Source: Kribbella antibiotica
GTDB lineage: Bacteria; Actinomycetota; Actinomycetes; Propionibacteriales; Kribbellaceae
Length of the DNA stretch: 64,000 nucleotides
Direction: 5' to 3'
Assembly: GCF_004349055.1 (NCBI RefSeq)
Contig: NZ_SMKX01000031.1
Span: 1-64,000, forward strand
The stretch's first letter is position 1. Each line of letters starts with the position of its first letter. Position numbers and translations under genes: made by a program. The notes under the pieces were generated by a model that worked only from the letters and a program-made list of their open reading frames with translations, searched no databases and was not told the origin of the DNA. Below are positions 43,180 to 51,928 of this stretch, piece after piece.

Positions 43180-45438
43180 TTAGTTCAGCGCGATGACAGC
43201 GTTGTCCCCGTTCACCAGCACCTGATTACCGACCGCGTAGGCGTCGCGACTGCAGGTAATTCCGAGGGGTAGCCGAACCTGGCGGAATCCGGTCCGCTCG
43301 ATGATGTTGGCCCAGCAGGTGGCGGCATCCCGGCTGAGTGAGATCACCCGGCCGTCCGGGGTGACCGTGACCTTGGATCGCGGGTCGATGCGCGCCGTGA
43401 CCTGCCAGGCGGTCCGTCCGGTGGCCGTGTCGATCGCAGTCACGACGGTGCGCCGGTTCTGGATCGAGCTGGGGCCAGGGCAGTCCACCACGACCAGGTA
43501 GCGCCCAGCCGCGTTCAGAAGCGTCCGGCAGGCCCAGGTCTGCGGTACCGGCCAGCGCCACTTGATGGCGCCGGTCCGCGGTTCAATCGCGGCCAGAGCC
43601 ACCGGTACGTCGGAGTCGCCGCCCGGCTCGGCCAGCACGACCAGTCCGCCGGCGACGACCGGGCGCCGGTAGGTGTCGGTCGCAGTCTTGTTCCACAGCT
43701 CTTTGCCGGACTTCAGATCTAGTCCGACCACCGCGTCGGGCTCGTCACCGCAGTTGCCCAGGAACGCGACCACAGTGTCTGTGGAGGAGACCGCACTGAG
43801 GTCCGAGCACTCGCCTGGCGCGAAGGTCCACCTCTCGTGCCCGTCCGGGTCGAGGCCGTGCAGCTTGTCGGAACCACGCTTGGCCCGGTCGCCGGTCAGT
43901 AGCGGTTGTGCTTGCTGGATGAGGTGGTCGCGCATCCGGCCCGGCCAGGCGGCCTTGCGCTCACCTGTGTTGGCGTCGAGCAGTAGATAGCCGACGCCAG
44001 GAAACTGCCCGAGCACGTACTCGCCGTCGCCGGTCGCCGAGATGGTCGGGCGCTCGTTGGAGTCGGAGCGCGCGTAGCGCCAGCGCAGGTCACCGGTCGC
44101 AGCGTCGAGCATGTCGACTACGCCGTTCGGCCGGGGGATTGCGATGCCGTACTGCGTTGCGACCGCCTCCTCGGCTCCGGCGCCGAGCGTCGACCTGCTC
44201 ACCCAGGCGACCGTGCCGTTGAGGGCGGACGGCGTGGCCTTGCCAGCCGGGCGGGGTGACCGGTCGATCCGCTCATTCGTGCTCAGGACGTAGTTCCGGG
44301 CCAGAGGCTGAACGATCAGCAGTAATGCAAGAGCAACCACACCTGGTACGGCGAGCCAGGCCAGCTGCTGGCCGAGGTTCCGGCTCGGGAGGAAGCGGGC
44401 GGTTCGGGTATGCAGCAGGGATGCGGCGAGTGCTGCGCCACCTGCTATCAGCAGAAGGAGCAGTGCGGAGATCAGCAAGGGCACTCGGAGGCCGACACCG
44501 ACCGCTGGGTTGATGCGGGGAACTCGTGCCCAGGCGATCAGCAGTCCGGTGACAGCAAGCGCCACCACGGCACCTGCGATCAGACAGGCTCGTTGACTGG
44601 AGCTCCGTGCGCAACGGAACAACACTGGTGCGCCGAAGAACGCCAGTACGGCTAAGGCGACCGGTGGCCAACCAGCCTCGCTAGGTGCGGTCGGGATCTC
44701 CCAGGAGGCGCCAGCGGCGGCGATGGCAACGACAGCGGCGGCGATCGCGCAGAACGTTGCTGTTGCGGTCAGTGCGGCCTGCTGCCAACCACGCCAGGGT
44801 GCGGGGAGCTCGCTGTCGAGCCCAGCCAACTCTGTCTCGAGGTTGACCCGGGCAACCGGTCCGAGACGTTGCCGGGCCAGCTGAGTCCGGTAGAGGTGAC
44901 CGTCGAGCAGTTCGCGCACATCGTCGTACCGGCGTTCCAGTGTGCTTCGGCGTTCACCGGCGTCCCGGCGTACCTCGGCAACGTGCACGGCGTAGCGGAC
45001 TGGATCTGCCGAGAAGATGGCGTTCACTGCATCGAGCAGTACGTCGCCATTCGCGTCTCGGCGAGGTGGTGCGTAGGAATCGGCGGCTGGTGCGGCTAGT
45101 GCGCCGGTCAGGCGCACTAGGCGGGCGACTTCGGCGACCCGGATTGCCGCTATGCCGTACTGCGGAAGCATCTCCTCGGCCAGTTGGGCAGAGGCTTCGG
45201 CGTCCTCGGAGGGCGTGCCACCTGGCTCGTGGACGGCGCGGTGGAACCAGGCCGCCAGCCGGACCGACGCCGGGTCGGTCGACAGTTGGATCAGCGACTC
45301 CAGTGCGACCAGGACGATCTCGAGGTAATGGTCGCGGTAGGCGCGCCGGTTGCGCTCGACGTACTGAGTGATCAGCGCGTCGGCGAGTTCACCAGGACCA
45401 GGCACCAGGCCGTCCCAGCGCGCGCGTAGCTCGACCAC
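43180..45438 (-). CDS. HD-like, membrane and PQQ-type beta-propeller fusion (degenerate HD)
   Basis: A 752-aa paralogue with the same three parts. In the HD part the metal ligands are lost: RRAYRDHYLE replaces HYHDQRHL, WFHRAVHE replaces WFHDAIYD (Asp67 to Arg) and LLDAVNAIF replaces CDADLRIL, yet the surrounding helices are retained (SVRLAAWFH, AEASAQLAEEML). About five to six hydrophobic helices follow (about 215-390), then the propeller (about 400-752) with LRWRYARSDS, KELWNKT, IKWRWPVP and the end DNAVIALN. The GTG start at 45438 fits the paralogue N-terminus. It may form a regulatory partner of the intact copy. Confidence 0.83.
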   Translation of the reverse strand: MVELRARWDGLVPGPGELADALITQYVERNRRAYRDHYLEIVLVALESLIQLSTDPASVRLAAWFHRAVHEPGGTPSEDAEASAQLAEEMLPQYGIAAIRVAEVARLVRLTGALAAPAADSYAPPRRDANGDVLLDAVNAIFSADPVRYAVHVAEVRRDAGERRSTLERRYDDVRELLDGHLYRTQLARQRLGPVARVNLETELAGLDSELPAPWRGWQQAALTATATFCAIAAAVVAIAAAGASWEIPTAPSEAGWPPVALAVLAFFGAPVLFRCARSSSQRACLIAGAVVALAVTGLLIAWARVPRINPAVGVGLRVPLLISALLLLLIAGGAALAASLLHTRTARFLPSRNLGQQLAWLAVPGVVALALLLIVQPLARNYVLSTNERIDRSPRPAGKATPSALNGTVAWVSRSTLGAGAEEAVATQYGIAIPRPNGVVDMLDAATGDLRWRYARSDSNERPTISATGDGEYVLGQFPGVGYLLLDANTGERKAAWPGRMRDHLIQQAQPLLTGDRAKRGSDKLHGLDPDGHERWTFAPGECSDLSAVSSTDTVVAFLGNCGDEPDAVVGLDLKSGKELWNKTATDTYRRPVVAGGLVVLAEPGGDSDVPVALAAIEPRTGAIKWRWPVPQTWACRTLLNAAGRYLVVVDCPGPSSIQNRRTVVTAIDTATGRTAWQVTARIDPRSKVTVTPDGRVISLSRDAATCWANIIERTGFRQVRLPLGITCSRDAYAVGNQVLVNGDNAVIALN

Positions 45439-45460
45439 CGCATCAGTCTGCCAGTCGCAG

Positions 45461-45781
45461 TTACTGGGCCGCGGACAGGACTCCCGTCAGCAAGCCCGGG
45501 TAGAGCGCGTCGAGGTCCTCGCGGCGCAAGCTACTGATCCGCCGCGTGCCCTCGGTGTGCGTGGTGAGGACGCCGGCCTCGCGCAGCGTGCGCAGGTGGT
45601 GGGCCCGGGTGGAGGGGGTGACCTGCAGCTCGATCTCGCCGCACGCAATGCCTTCCGGAGTGTCCGCGAGCGCTCGGACGATCTGTAGCCGGACCGGCTC
45701 GCCGAGGGCCTGCAGAACCGCCTCGACGCGGATCTCCGCCCGGTCGGGCTGGGGGAGCTGTTTCCTGATCATGAGTCCCAT
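45461..45781 (-). CDS. ArsR-family winged-helix regulator next to MFS gene
   Basis: A regulator of about 106 residues: IRVEAVLQALGEPVRLQIVRALADTPEGIACGEI, then the recognition region TPSTRAHHLRTLREAGVLTTHTEGTRR. ATG 45781 (MGLMIRK) and ATG 45772 (MIRKQ) are both possible, and neither has a clear ribosome binding site. It diverges from the MFS gene, with repeats between, and probably represses it. The lone Cys in IACGEI could sense redox state or ligand, but no metal site is clear. Confidence 0.9.
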   Translation of the reverse strand: MGLMIRKQLPQPDRAEIRVEAVLQALGEPVRLQIVRALADTPEGIACGEIELQVTPSTRAHHLRTLREAGVLTTHTEGTRRISSLRREDLDALYPGLLTGVLSAAQ

Positions 45782-45822
45782 AGTACGACGTGTATCGAAG
45801 TTCGATGAGTTTCGTAGTACGA
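45781..45822. promoter_or_regulatory. repeat cluster between ArsR and MFS genes, candidate operator
   Basis: Direct repeats TAGTACGA (45781-45788 and 45815-45822) flank the palindrome ATCGAA-G-TTCGAT (45794-45806), in a relatively AT-rich gap. Further CATCGAAC and TCGATACG half-sites follow up to the MFS start. This is a likely binding region of the ArsR-type protein. Confidence 0.55.
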
Positions 45823-45862
45823 TCTTCATCGAACTACTCGATACGTCCCCGGGAAGGACCTC

Positions 45863-47062
45863 ATGTCCGCACGGATCTACCTGCTCGGTGCTGGTGCGTT
45901 CGCGGTCGGCACCAGCGCGTATGTCGTGTCCGGTGTGCTGCCCGATGTCAGCTCCGAGCTCCACGTCTCGCTGACCGCCGCCGGTCAGCTCGCTACCGCG
46001 TTCTCACTCGCGTATGCCGTCGGTGCGCCGATTCTGGCCACACTGACCGGCCGGTGGGAGCGCCGTACTCTCCTGATCGCCGCACTCGTCTTAGCCGCGG
46101 TGGGCAACCTGATTGCCGCGCTGGCGACCAACTACCCCGTGCTGATGGTCGGGCGGGTGGTGGCTGCATTCGGCGCCGCCGCCTACACGCCGGCGGCCAC
46201 TCTGTTCGCCACTGGACTACTGCCACCTGAAGAGCGCGGTCGCGCCGTGGCCGTGGTGTTCGGCGGTCTGACGTTCGCGCTGGTGCTGGGTGTCCCGGCC
46301 GGCAGCTTCTTGGGCCCGACCCTTGGCTATAAGGGTGTGTTCGCGCTGATCGCAGCAGTTGCGGTGTTGGTTGCTCTGGTTGAGCGCACTGCGCTTCCGA
46401 AGGTTCTTGCGCCACCAGTGGTCAGCCTGCGTGAGCGTTTCGCCGGACTGGCTGACCGCCGCGTGCAGATCGTGCTGGCGATGTCTGTGCTCGGTGTGCT
46501 CGGTGCCTTCAGTGTCTACATCTACATCGTGCCGCTGCTGAAGGAGACTGCCGGTCTGACCGGCAATGTCACCGGCGTGCTGCTCCTCGTGTACGGCGTC
46601 GGCGCAGTGGTCGGCAACCTGCTCGGTGGTCGCGCTACGGACCGCTTCGGCAGCATCCGCACCCTGATCGTGCTGCTGATCGGCATCATCCTGGCCGTCA
46701 GCACACTGGACCTGACGGCCCGCAGCGTTCCGGGTGCAGCGATCGCACTGTTCGTCTGGGGCATGTTCACCTGGGCCTTCAACCCGCCGATCCAGAACCT
46801 GCTCCTCGAGCTCGGTGGCGGACTCCTGATCGCACTCAATGCCTCTGCGATCTACCTGGGCGCCGGACTGTCCGCAGTGGTCGGCGGTCTGGTCATTCAG
46901 GTAGCCGGGCTGCGCTACCTGCCGCCGCTGGCCGCCGTACTGTCGCTGATCGTTCTCGTTCTCGCTCTCACTCTGACGCTGCGACGCGACCCGGGCCTGG
47001 AAGACATCGAAGCACTCGAGCATGTCGAAGAGGACGCAGTGGCTGCTTCGCCCTCCAGCTAA
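45863..47062 (+). CDS. MFS transporter, DHA1-type efflux pump
   Basis: A 399-aa carrier with 12 predicted helices. MFS features are GAFAVGTSAYVVSGVLPDVSSELHVS at the start, GAPILATLTGRWERRTLL (loop 2-3 motif), GRVVAAFGAAAYTPAATLFA in helix 4 and GVPAGSFLGPTLGYKGVF (antiporter motif C region). It is similar in layout to chloramphenicol and arabinose-type (AraJ/CmlA) exporters. The ATG follows GGAAGGA. An adjacent divergent ArsR regulator suggests induction by its substrate, which I cannot name. Confidence 0.92.
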   Translation: MSARIYLLGAGAFAVGTSAYVVSGVLPDVSSELHVSLTAAGQLATAFSLAYAVGAPILATLTGRWERRTLLIAALVLAAVGNLIAALATNYPVLMVGRVVAAFGAAAYTPAATLFATGLLPPEERGRAVAVVFGGLTFALVLGVPAGSFLGPTLGYKGVFALIAAVAVLVALVERTALPKVLAPPVVSLRERFAGLADRRVQIVLAMSVLGVLGAFSVYIYIVPLLKETAGLTGNVTGVLLLVYGVGAVVGNLLGGRATDRFGSIRTLIVLLIGIILAVSTLDLTARSVPGAAIALFVWGMFTWAFNPPIQNLLLELGGGLLIALNASAIYLGAGLSAVVGGLVIQVAGLRYLPPLAAVLSLIVLVLALTLTLRRDPGLEDIEALEHVEEDAVAASPSS

Positions 47063-47077
47063 GGCAAGGTAGCGGCC

Positions 47078-48088
47078 ATGCGATTGCTGGCCGCGCTGAT
47101 GCTGCTGACCACCACGATGACCGGAGCGGCTGATCCCGCTCCGGTCATTGACGGGTGGAAGAACTCACCTGTGTACGTCGATCCGACGCAGCGTGCGCTG
47201 GTCCCGGAGCGGGACGCGGACGAGCTGAAGGACCGGATCGACGAGCGCGTTCCAGCTATCCGGATCGCCGTGGTGCCGGCTGCCGTGCTCAACAACGGTG
47301 GTGGCGACAACGGTGCGGCGGCCAAGGCTTATGTGGATGCACTGGTCGACAAGCAGGCTGCGGACGGCGTCTATCTGGTCGTGTTCGGCGGCGCGATGAT
47401 CTGGGGGAGCGCAGTCGGGGTCGACAGCCCGGTAGCGAAGATCCTGACGGAGGAGCTGGCCAGACACAGCCGGTCCGATCCAGTCGGCACGCTCAACGGA
47501 GTACTCGACCAACTCGACGTACCGAAGGCAGCCAGCGGTCCACCTGGCTGGATCTGGTTGGCGGGCTTCGCCCTGGTGCTGCTTGCTGGGCTCGGACTGG
47601 TCCGACGTTGGTGGAAGGCACGGCCGGCCAAGGAGGCCGGTCCGGCGCTCTACCGGCCGTCGTACGACGTATTGCCGGATGAGGCCGACACGCTGACCGA
47701 GCGGCAGCGGTTGGCCCGGGAAGACGTCACGCGGTTCGGTGAGGAACTGGATGCGGCGGACGTGCGTCTGGATGGCGTGGATAGCGCAGCGGACGTGCAA
47801 GCGGCACTGGATGCGTACGCCGATGCCGGGCGGGTGGTGAACGGTGATCTGGACGACGACGAGCTGCGCGATGTGCGTGCCCGCGTCGAGTACGGACGCT
47901 GGCGGCTGGCCTGTGCGCAGGCAAAGGTTGCGGGGACGGATGCACCGCCCCGCCGGGCGCTCTGCTTCTTCGACCCAGTGCATGGTGTCTCGGTGACCGA
48001 CTGGATGTTCACACCGGGCGGCGGTCAGTCGCGTGAGATCCCAGTCTGCAAGGCCTGCCAGGCCCGGCTCGCGCGGAGCGGGCGATGA
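47078..48088 (+). CDS. TPM-like membrane protein, paralogue 1
   Basis: A 336-aa protein: signal peptide (about 1-18, ending TGAADP), an exported TPM-like domain (about 25-150: SPVYVDPTQRALVPERDADEL, IRIAVVPAAVL, DGVYLVVFGG), one transmembrane helix (about 160-178) and a cytoplasmic helical part ending in a Cys motif (CFFDPVHG, then PVCKACQA). TPM domains occur in phosphatases and repair factors; this one is not clearly catalytic. It follows the MFS gene by 15 nt and overlaps the next gene by ATGA. It shares its architecture with paralogue 2. Confidence 0.75.
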   Translation: MRLLAALMLLTTTMTGAADPAPVIDGWKNSPVYVDPTQRALVPERDADELKDRIDERVPAIRIAVVPAAVLNNGGGDNGAAAKAYVDALVDKQAADGVYLVVFGGAMIWGSAVGVDSPVAKILTEELARHSRSDPVGTLNGVLDQLDVPKAASGPPGWIWLAGFALVLLAGLGLVRRWWKARPAKEAGPALYRPSYDVLPDEADTLTERQRLAREDVTRFGEELDAADVRLDGVDSAADVQAALDAYADAGRVVNGDLDDDELRDVRARVEYGRWRLACAQAKVAGTDAPPRRALCFFDPVHGVSVTDWMFTPGGGQSREIPVCKACQARLARSGR

Positions 48089-49485
48089 AGCGCCTGCTCG
48101 CAGTACTCGCCCTGGTTGTCCTCCCGGTGCTGCCGGCACAGGCCGCGACCACACCGGACGCCTACCTGAACGAAGTGGCCGGCCACCTTGGTGACCCTGG
48201 TGTGTGGGTCGATCCCGGCGTCAGCAAGCTCAGCTCCAGTGAGGTCGCGGAGCTGAACGCGGCAGCGAAGAGTGCGGCCTCGCCGATCCGGATCGCGGTT
48301 ATCCCGGCCGAGAAGCTCAAGAAGAGTCAGTACTCGCGCGTGCTTGCGTGGGAAGGCGAGGAGATCGCCGACCAGTTGTACGACCGTGTCGGCGTCGAAG
48401 GTGTGTACGCCGTCCTGGTCGATGCAAGCTCGGAGAGCAAGGGCCGCGGGTTCCATGCGGTCCAGCGCGCCGACCATGGTCCGACGTACCACGTGGGTGA
48501 TGCCGTGGACGAGGCTGTCGACTGCTGTGCGCCGGACTACGACCGCATGCTGGAGCGCTTCATCCAGCGTGCCCAGGTGATCGACAAGCCCTGGTACATC
48601 GACGTTGCGCCTTGGGCGGGTGGCGTTGCCGGGCTGTTCGGCCTGTGGTGGGGCGCAGTCACCTTCGGCGCACGCAGGGCGCGACGGCAGGACGAGAAGG
48701 CGCATCTGGCAGTCACGCAACCGATGCTCAACGAAGAGATCATTGCGCTGTCGCAGCAGGTGTCAGCGTTGCCGACGACGAATGAACCCCAGCAGGCGAA
48801 GCTCTCCAAGGATGTGCTCGACACAGTCGAGAAAGCACGGCACCGCTTGGATGCGGCCAAGGGAGACGCCGACATCGAGGCAGTGACGACGCTGCTGGGC
48901 TCTGCGCGCTACGGGCTGGTCTGTATCGACGCAGTGCGCGCCGGGCAGCCGATCCCGAAGCCGACAGCGCCCTGCTTCTTTGACCCACGGCACGGTCCCA
49001 GTGCGGCCAGGGTGGACTGGCAGCCGGAAGGTGGCAGCGTCCGCGAGGTGGATGTCTGTGCGGCCTGCAAGCGGCGGGATGAGGCTGGTGAGGAAGCGCA
49101 GATCCGAACGGTCACGTTGTGGCGGAATCCCAAGCCCTACTGGGAGTTCGGTGAGGAGATGGCCGCCTATATGGACGGCTACTGGTCGCAGGGTGACGGT
49201 AGGCGCTGGTGGTTCCCAGATGAGGAAGCCCGCCGGGCAGGCGACCGGATGCGCTCGCGCTGGGGTTCCCGCCGCGCAAGTGCCCGCTTCGGTCGCTGGA
49301 GCTCCGACGTCGGCTCGTCGGTCAGCAGTTGGTCGTCGTCCGGGTCATCGAATGACGATGATGACGGCGGTGGCTGGTCCAGCGGCGGCTCGTCACGCCG
49401 CCGCCACTCGTCCCGGACGAGGTCCAGCGGCGGCGGCTCCTCACGACGGTCGTCGCGCCGCTCAGGTGGCTCTCGCGGCTTCTAG
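48085..49485 (+). CDS. TPM-like membrane protein, paralogue 2, with Ser/Arg/Gly-rich tail
   Basis: A 466-aa protein: signal peptide (about 1-21, ending AQAATT), an exported TPM-like domain (about 30-165: VWVDPGVSKLSSSEVAEL, IRIAVIPAEKL, EGVYAVLVDAS), one helix near 175-195 and a cytoplasmic helical part with CFFDPRHG and VCAACKR, as in paralogue 1. The last 90 residues are low complexity (Ser, Gly, Arg, Asp), as in many TPM proteins. It is coupled to paralogue 1 by ATGA, and its stop shares CTAG (49482-49485) with the convergent PucR gene. Confidence 0.75.
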   Translation: MKRLLAVLALVVLPVLPAQAATTPDAYLNEVAGHLGDPGVWVDPGVSKLSSSEVAELNAAAKSAASPIRIAVIPAEKLKKSQYSRVLAWEGEEIADQLYDRVGVEGVYAVLVDASSESKGRGFHAVQRADHGPTYHVGDAVDEAVDCCAPDYDRMLERFIQRAQVIDKPWYIDVAPWAGGVAGLFGLWWGAVTFGARRARRQDEKAHLAVTQPMLNEEIIALSQQVSALPTTNEPQQAKLSKDVLDTVEKARHRLDAAKGDADIEAVTTLLGSARYGLVCIDAVRAGQPIPKPTAPCFFDPRHGPSAARVDWQPEGGSVREVDVCAACKRRDEAGEEAQIRTVTLWRNPKPYWEFGEEMAAYMDGYWSQGDGRRWWFPDEEARRAGDRMRSRWGSRRASARFGRWSSDVGSSVSSWSSSGSSNDDDDGGGWSSGGSSRRRHSSRTRSSGGGSSRRSSRRSGGSRGF

Positions 49486-50783
49486 GCCTGGGGTTTCACC
49501 GACAGGGCGATGGTCAGATCGAGGATGACCTGCGGGTCGTCCAAACGCGGGCCGAAGAGCTGACGCAGTTGGGTCATGCGGTAGCGAACGGTCTGTGGGT
49601 GGATGTGCAGGGCGGCCGCTACGTCGTCGCGCCGACCCAGGTGGAGCAGCCATTCGCGGAGGGTCTCGGTGAGGCGGTCCGCGGTGGCTGGGCGCAGGTC
49701 GTTGAGGGGTGCCAACACCTGGCGACGGAGATCCTCCAGAGCTGTCGGATCGGAGCTGACGACCAGCGTGGCCAGATGGCTCTCGGTGTCGACGGCTGCG
49801 TTGGTCTCCGCGGTGAGCCGGAGCCTGCGGGCCTGCAGAGCACGCAGGTACGACGTGCGGACAGTCATCCACGGTTGGGCGGGGCCGACGGTGGCTTGGC
49901 GACCGCGGAGGTTCCGCAGCAGGGGGGCGCGGGCCGGTCCGTCGGCATCGGGGATCAGCAGTACGCCGACCTCGGCCGGGTCCTCTTCACCCAGCGAGGC
50001 AGTGAGATCGCCCAGCTCGGCCAGGTCATCCTCTGGATGCAGGGTCCGCGGATCCAGAGCGCCGAGGACGCCCCTAACCTGTGCGCTCGGCAGGATCACC
50101 GCAGTCAGCGTCCGCGGCGGGTCCCAGTCGGCCTGCTTCGCTCTGCCGATCACATGGTCAGCGGCGTCGCCGTGCAAGAGGCTGCGGCTCAGCGCCTGCA
50201 GATAGCGCTCCCTGACTCGGCCGGTGGTGGCCAGCTCGTCGGTGTGGCCGGAGACGCTCGCTGCGGACAGTTCGTCGATGTAGGCGAAGACCAACTCAGC
50301 GAACTTGGCCAAGGTGTCGGCGGGTAGACCGGCCTCAACCGCGGTCCGGGAGAGCTCTCGCCAGGACACCCGGGCGCCGACGCGATAGGCGGCGAGCAGG
50401 GCGTCCATGCTCCGGCCACTGCGGGCCTCGCCGCGGCCCAGTACGTACGCGGCTTCGAGCGTGGGTGCGAGCGGTGTACTGGGCTCTCCGCTGTCGGCCA
50501 GGCGCAGGAAGCCGCCGAGGGCGAACTGGACCGCGCCCTCGATCTTGGCGCCCATCGGACCGGCCAGAGCGTTGGTATAGCCCGGGACCTCGAGGATGAT
50601 CGCCGTGACCGTCCGACCGGCGATCTCCGGCAGGCGGGCACGCAGGAGATCGATTGCCGCCGCGCCGAGGTGTAGCTCGGCCGCTCCGCGAGCCGTCCGG
50701 CTGGTCTGCCGCTCCGGGTCGATCTCTGCCAAAACTGTTCCCTCCGAACAAAAGCTGGATTCAGATTCACCGTCCTTGGTCAT
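49482..50783 (-). CDS. PucR-family helix-turn-helix regulator
   Basis: A 433-aa regulator. After a variable N-terminal half with helical ligand-type regions comes a GGDEF-like/CdaR segment and the C-terminal PucR HTH: LREWLLHLGRRDDVAAALHIHPQTVRYRMTQLRQLFG near residue 395. Such proteins activate or repress neighbouring operons. It diverges from the desaturase operon with only 34 nt between start codons, so it probably controls it. The start is ATG 50783 (MTKDGES); a ribosome binding site is not obvious. Confidence 0.9.
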   Translation of the reverse strand: MTKDGESESSFCSEGTVLAEIDPERQTSRTARGAAELHLGAAAIDLLRARLPEIAGRTVTAIILEVPGYTNALAGPMGAKIEGAVQFALGGFLRLADSGEPSTPLAPTLEAAYVLGRGEARSGRSMDALLAAYRVGARVSWRELSRTAVEAGLPADTLAKFAELVFAYIDELSAASVSGHTDELATTGRVRERYLQALSRSLLHGDAADHVIGRAKQADWDPPRTLTAVILPSAQVRGVLGALDPRTLHPEDDLAELGDLTASLGEEDPAEVGVLLIPDADGPARAPLLRNLRGRQATVGPAQPWMTVRTSYLRALQARRLRLTAETNAAVDTESHLATLVVSSDPTALEDLRRQVLAPLNDLRPATADRLTETLREWLLHLGRRDDVAAALHIHPQTVRYRMTQLRQLFGPRLDDPQVILDLTIALSVKPQA

Positions 50784-50792
50784 GAAACTACA

Positions 50793-50805
50793 CCTCGGGT
50801 CGAGG
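50793..50805. promoter_or_regulatory. short palindrome between PucR and desaturase operon
   Basis: CCTCG (50793-50797), GGT, CGAGG (50801-50805), centred in the 34-nt divergent gap. The gap is too short for two separate full promoters, so promoters must overlap the coding regions. Confidence 0.3.
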
Positions 50806-50817
50806 ATGCTGGAACGT

Positions 50818-51915
50818 ATGACGACCTTTGCCTCTGACCCCGTCGCGCGGGACACGTTCCGCAGCCGGCTGCGTGATCGGGCCTGGCAGATTGCGGCGGC
50901 GGCCACCCACCCGCGTGACCCCGCCGACTACCTCGACATGTTCCGGCCGCTCCGGGCAGGCGCCGACCTGCGCGCCCGAGTGGTGGAGGTCCGCCCTGAG
51001 ACTTGTGACGCAGTGACCGTCGTGCTGCGACCCGGCCAGGCCTGGCGTGGTCACCAGCCGGGCCAGTACGTCCGGATCGGGCTCGACGTCGACGGTGTCC
51101 GGCTGTGGCGCTCCTATTCGCTCACCTCTGCGCCGGGCGACGGCCTGATCACCATCACTGCGAAAGCCGTCCCGGACGGTGTGGTCAGTGCGCACCTCGC
51201 ACAGGAGCTGCAGCCGGGCCAACTGGTGCACCTCGACCAGGCGGTCGGAGACTTCGTGCTGCCGGACCCGGCGCCGCGCAAGATCCTGTTCATCACCGGC
51301 GGCAGCGGCATCACGCCGGTGATGGGCATGCTGCGCGCAGGTCTTGGCCGGTTCGAGGACGCAGTGCTGGTGCACTCCGAGGCCCGGGCTGACGACGTGA
51401 TCTTCGGCGACGAGTTGCGCGACTATGCAGCCGCTGGACACCTGCGGTTGGTCGAACAGCACACCGACACCCATGGCCGGCTTGACGTCGCCGCGCTGGC
51501 AGACGTCGTACCGGATCTTGCGGAGCGTGAGACGTGGGCCTGCGGGCCTGCTGGCCTGCTCGACGCGATCGAGGAGCAGTGGGCGTCGCTCACGGAGATC
51601 GGCGAGCTGCACACCGAGCGATTCCGCACTGCGCTGGCTGAGCCCGGCGAGGGCGGCAGCGTCACCTTCTCGGCGACCGGAACCACCGTCGAGCTCGACG
51701 GTACGACGCCGATCCTCGACGCCGGCGAACAGAACGGCGTACTGATGCCGTCTGGTTGCCGGATGGGCATCTGCTTCTCCTGCGTCCTCCCGCTGCGTTC
51801 CGGCGCAGTGCGTGACCTCCGCTCGGGGGAGGTCACCACCGCCGCGCCTGGCGACGGCGTACTGATCCAGACCTGTATCTCGGCCGCGGCCGGCGCCTGC
51901 GACATCGACTGTTGA
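50818..51915 (+). CDS. ferredoxin reductase with C-terminal 2Fe-2S domain (desaturase electron donor)
   Basis: A 365-aa oxidoreductase: FAD-binding region (GQYVRIGLDVDGVRLWRSYSLTS), NAD-binding region (KILFITGGSGITPVMGML) and a C-terminal plant-type 2Fe-2S domain with CRMGICFSC and IQTCISAA, so it carries its own iron-sulfur cluster. It is the first gene of a pair with the desaturase. This matches the mycobacterial pair Rv3230c-Rv3229c (DesA3), in which the reductase feeds electrons to a stearoyl-CoA desaturase. Start ATG 50818 (MTTFASDP). Confidence 0.93.
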   Translation: MTTFASDPVARDTFRSRLRDRAWQIAAAATHPRDPADYLDMFRPLRAGADLRARVVEVRPETCDAVTVVLRPGQAWRGHQPGQYVRIGLDVDGVRLWRSYSLTSAPGDGLITITAKAVPDGVVSAHLAQELQPGQLVHLDQAVGDFVLPDPAPRKILFITGGSGITPVMGMLRAGLGRFEDAVLVHSEARADDVIFGDELRDYAAAGHLRLVEQHTDTHGRLDVAALADVVPDLAERETWACGPAGLLDAIEEQWASLTEIGELHTERFRTALAEPGEGGSVTFSATGTTVELDGTTPILDAGEQNGVLMPSGCRMGICFSCVLPLRSGAVRDLRSGEVTTAAPGDGVLIQTCISAAAGACDIDC

Positions 51916-51928
51916 GAGAGAGACCCCT

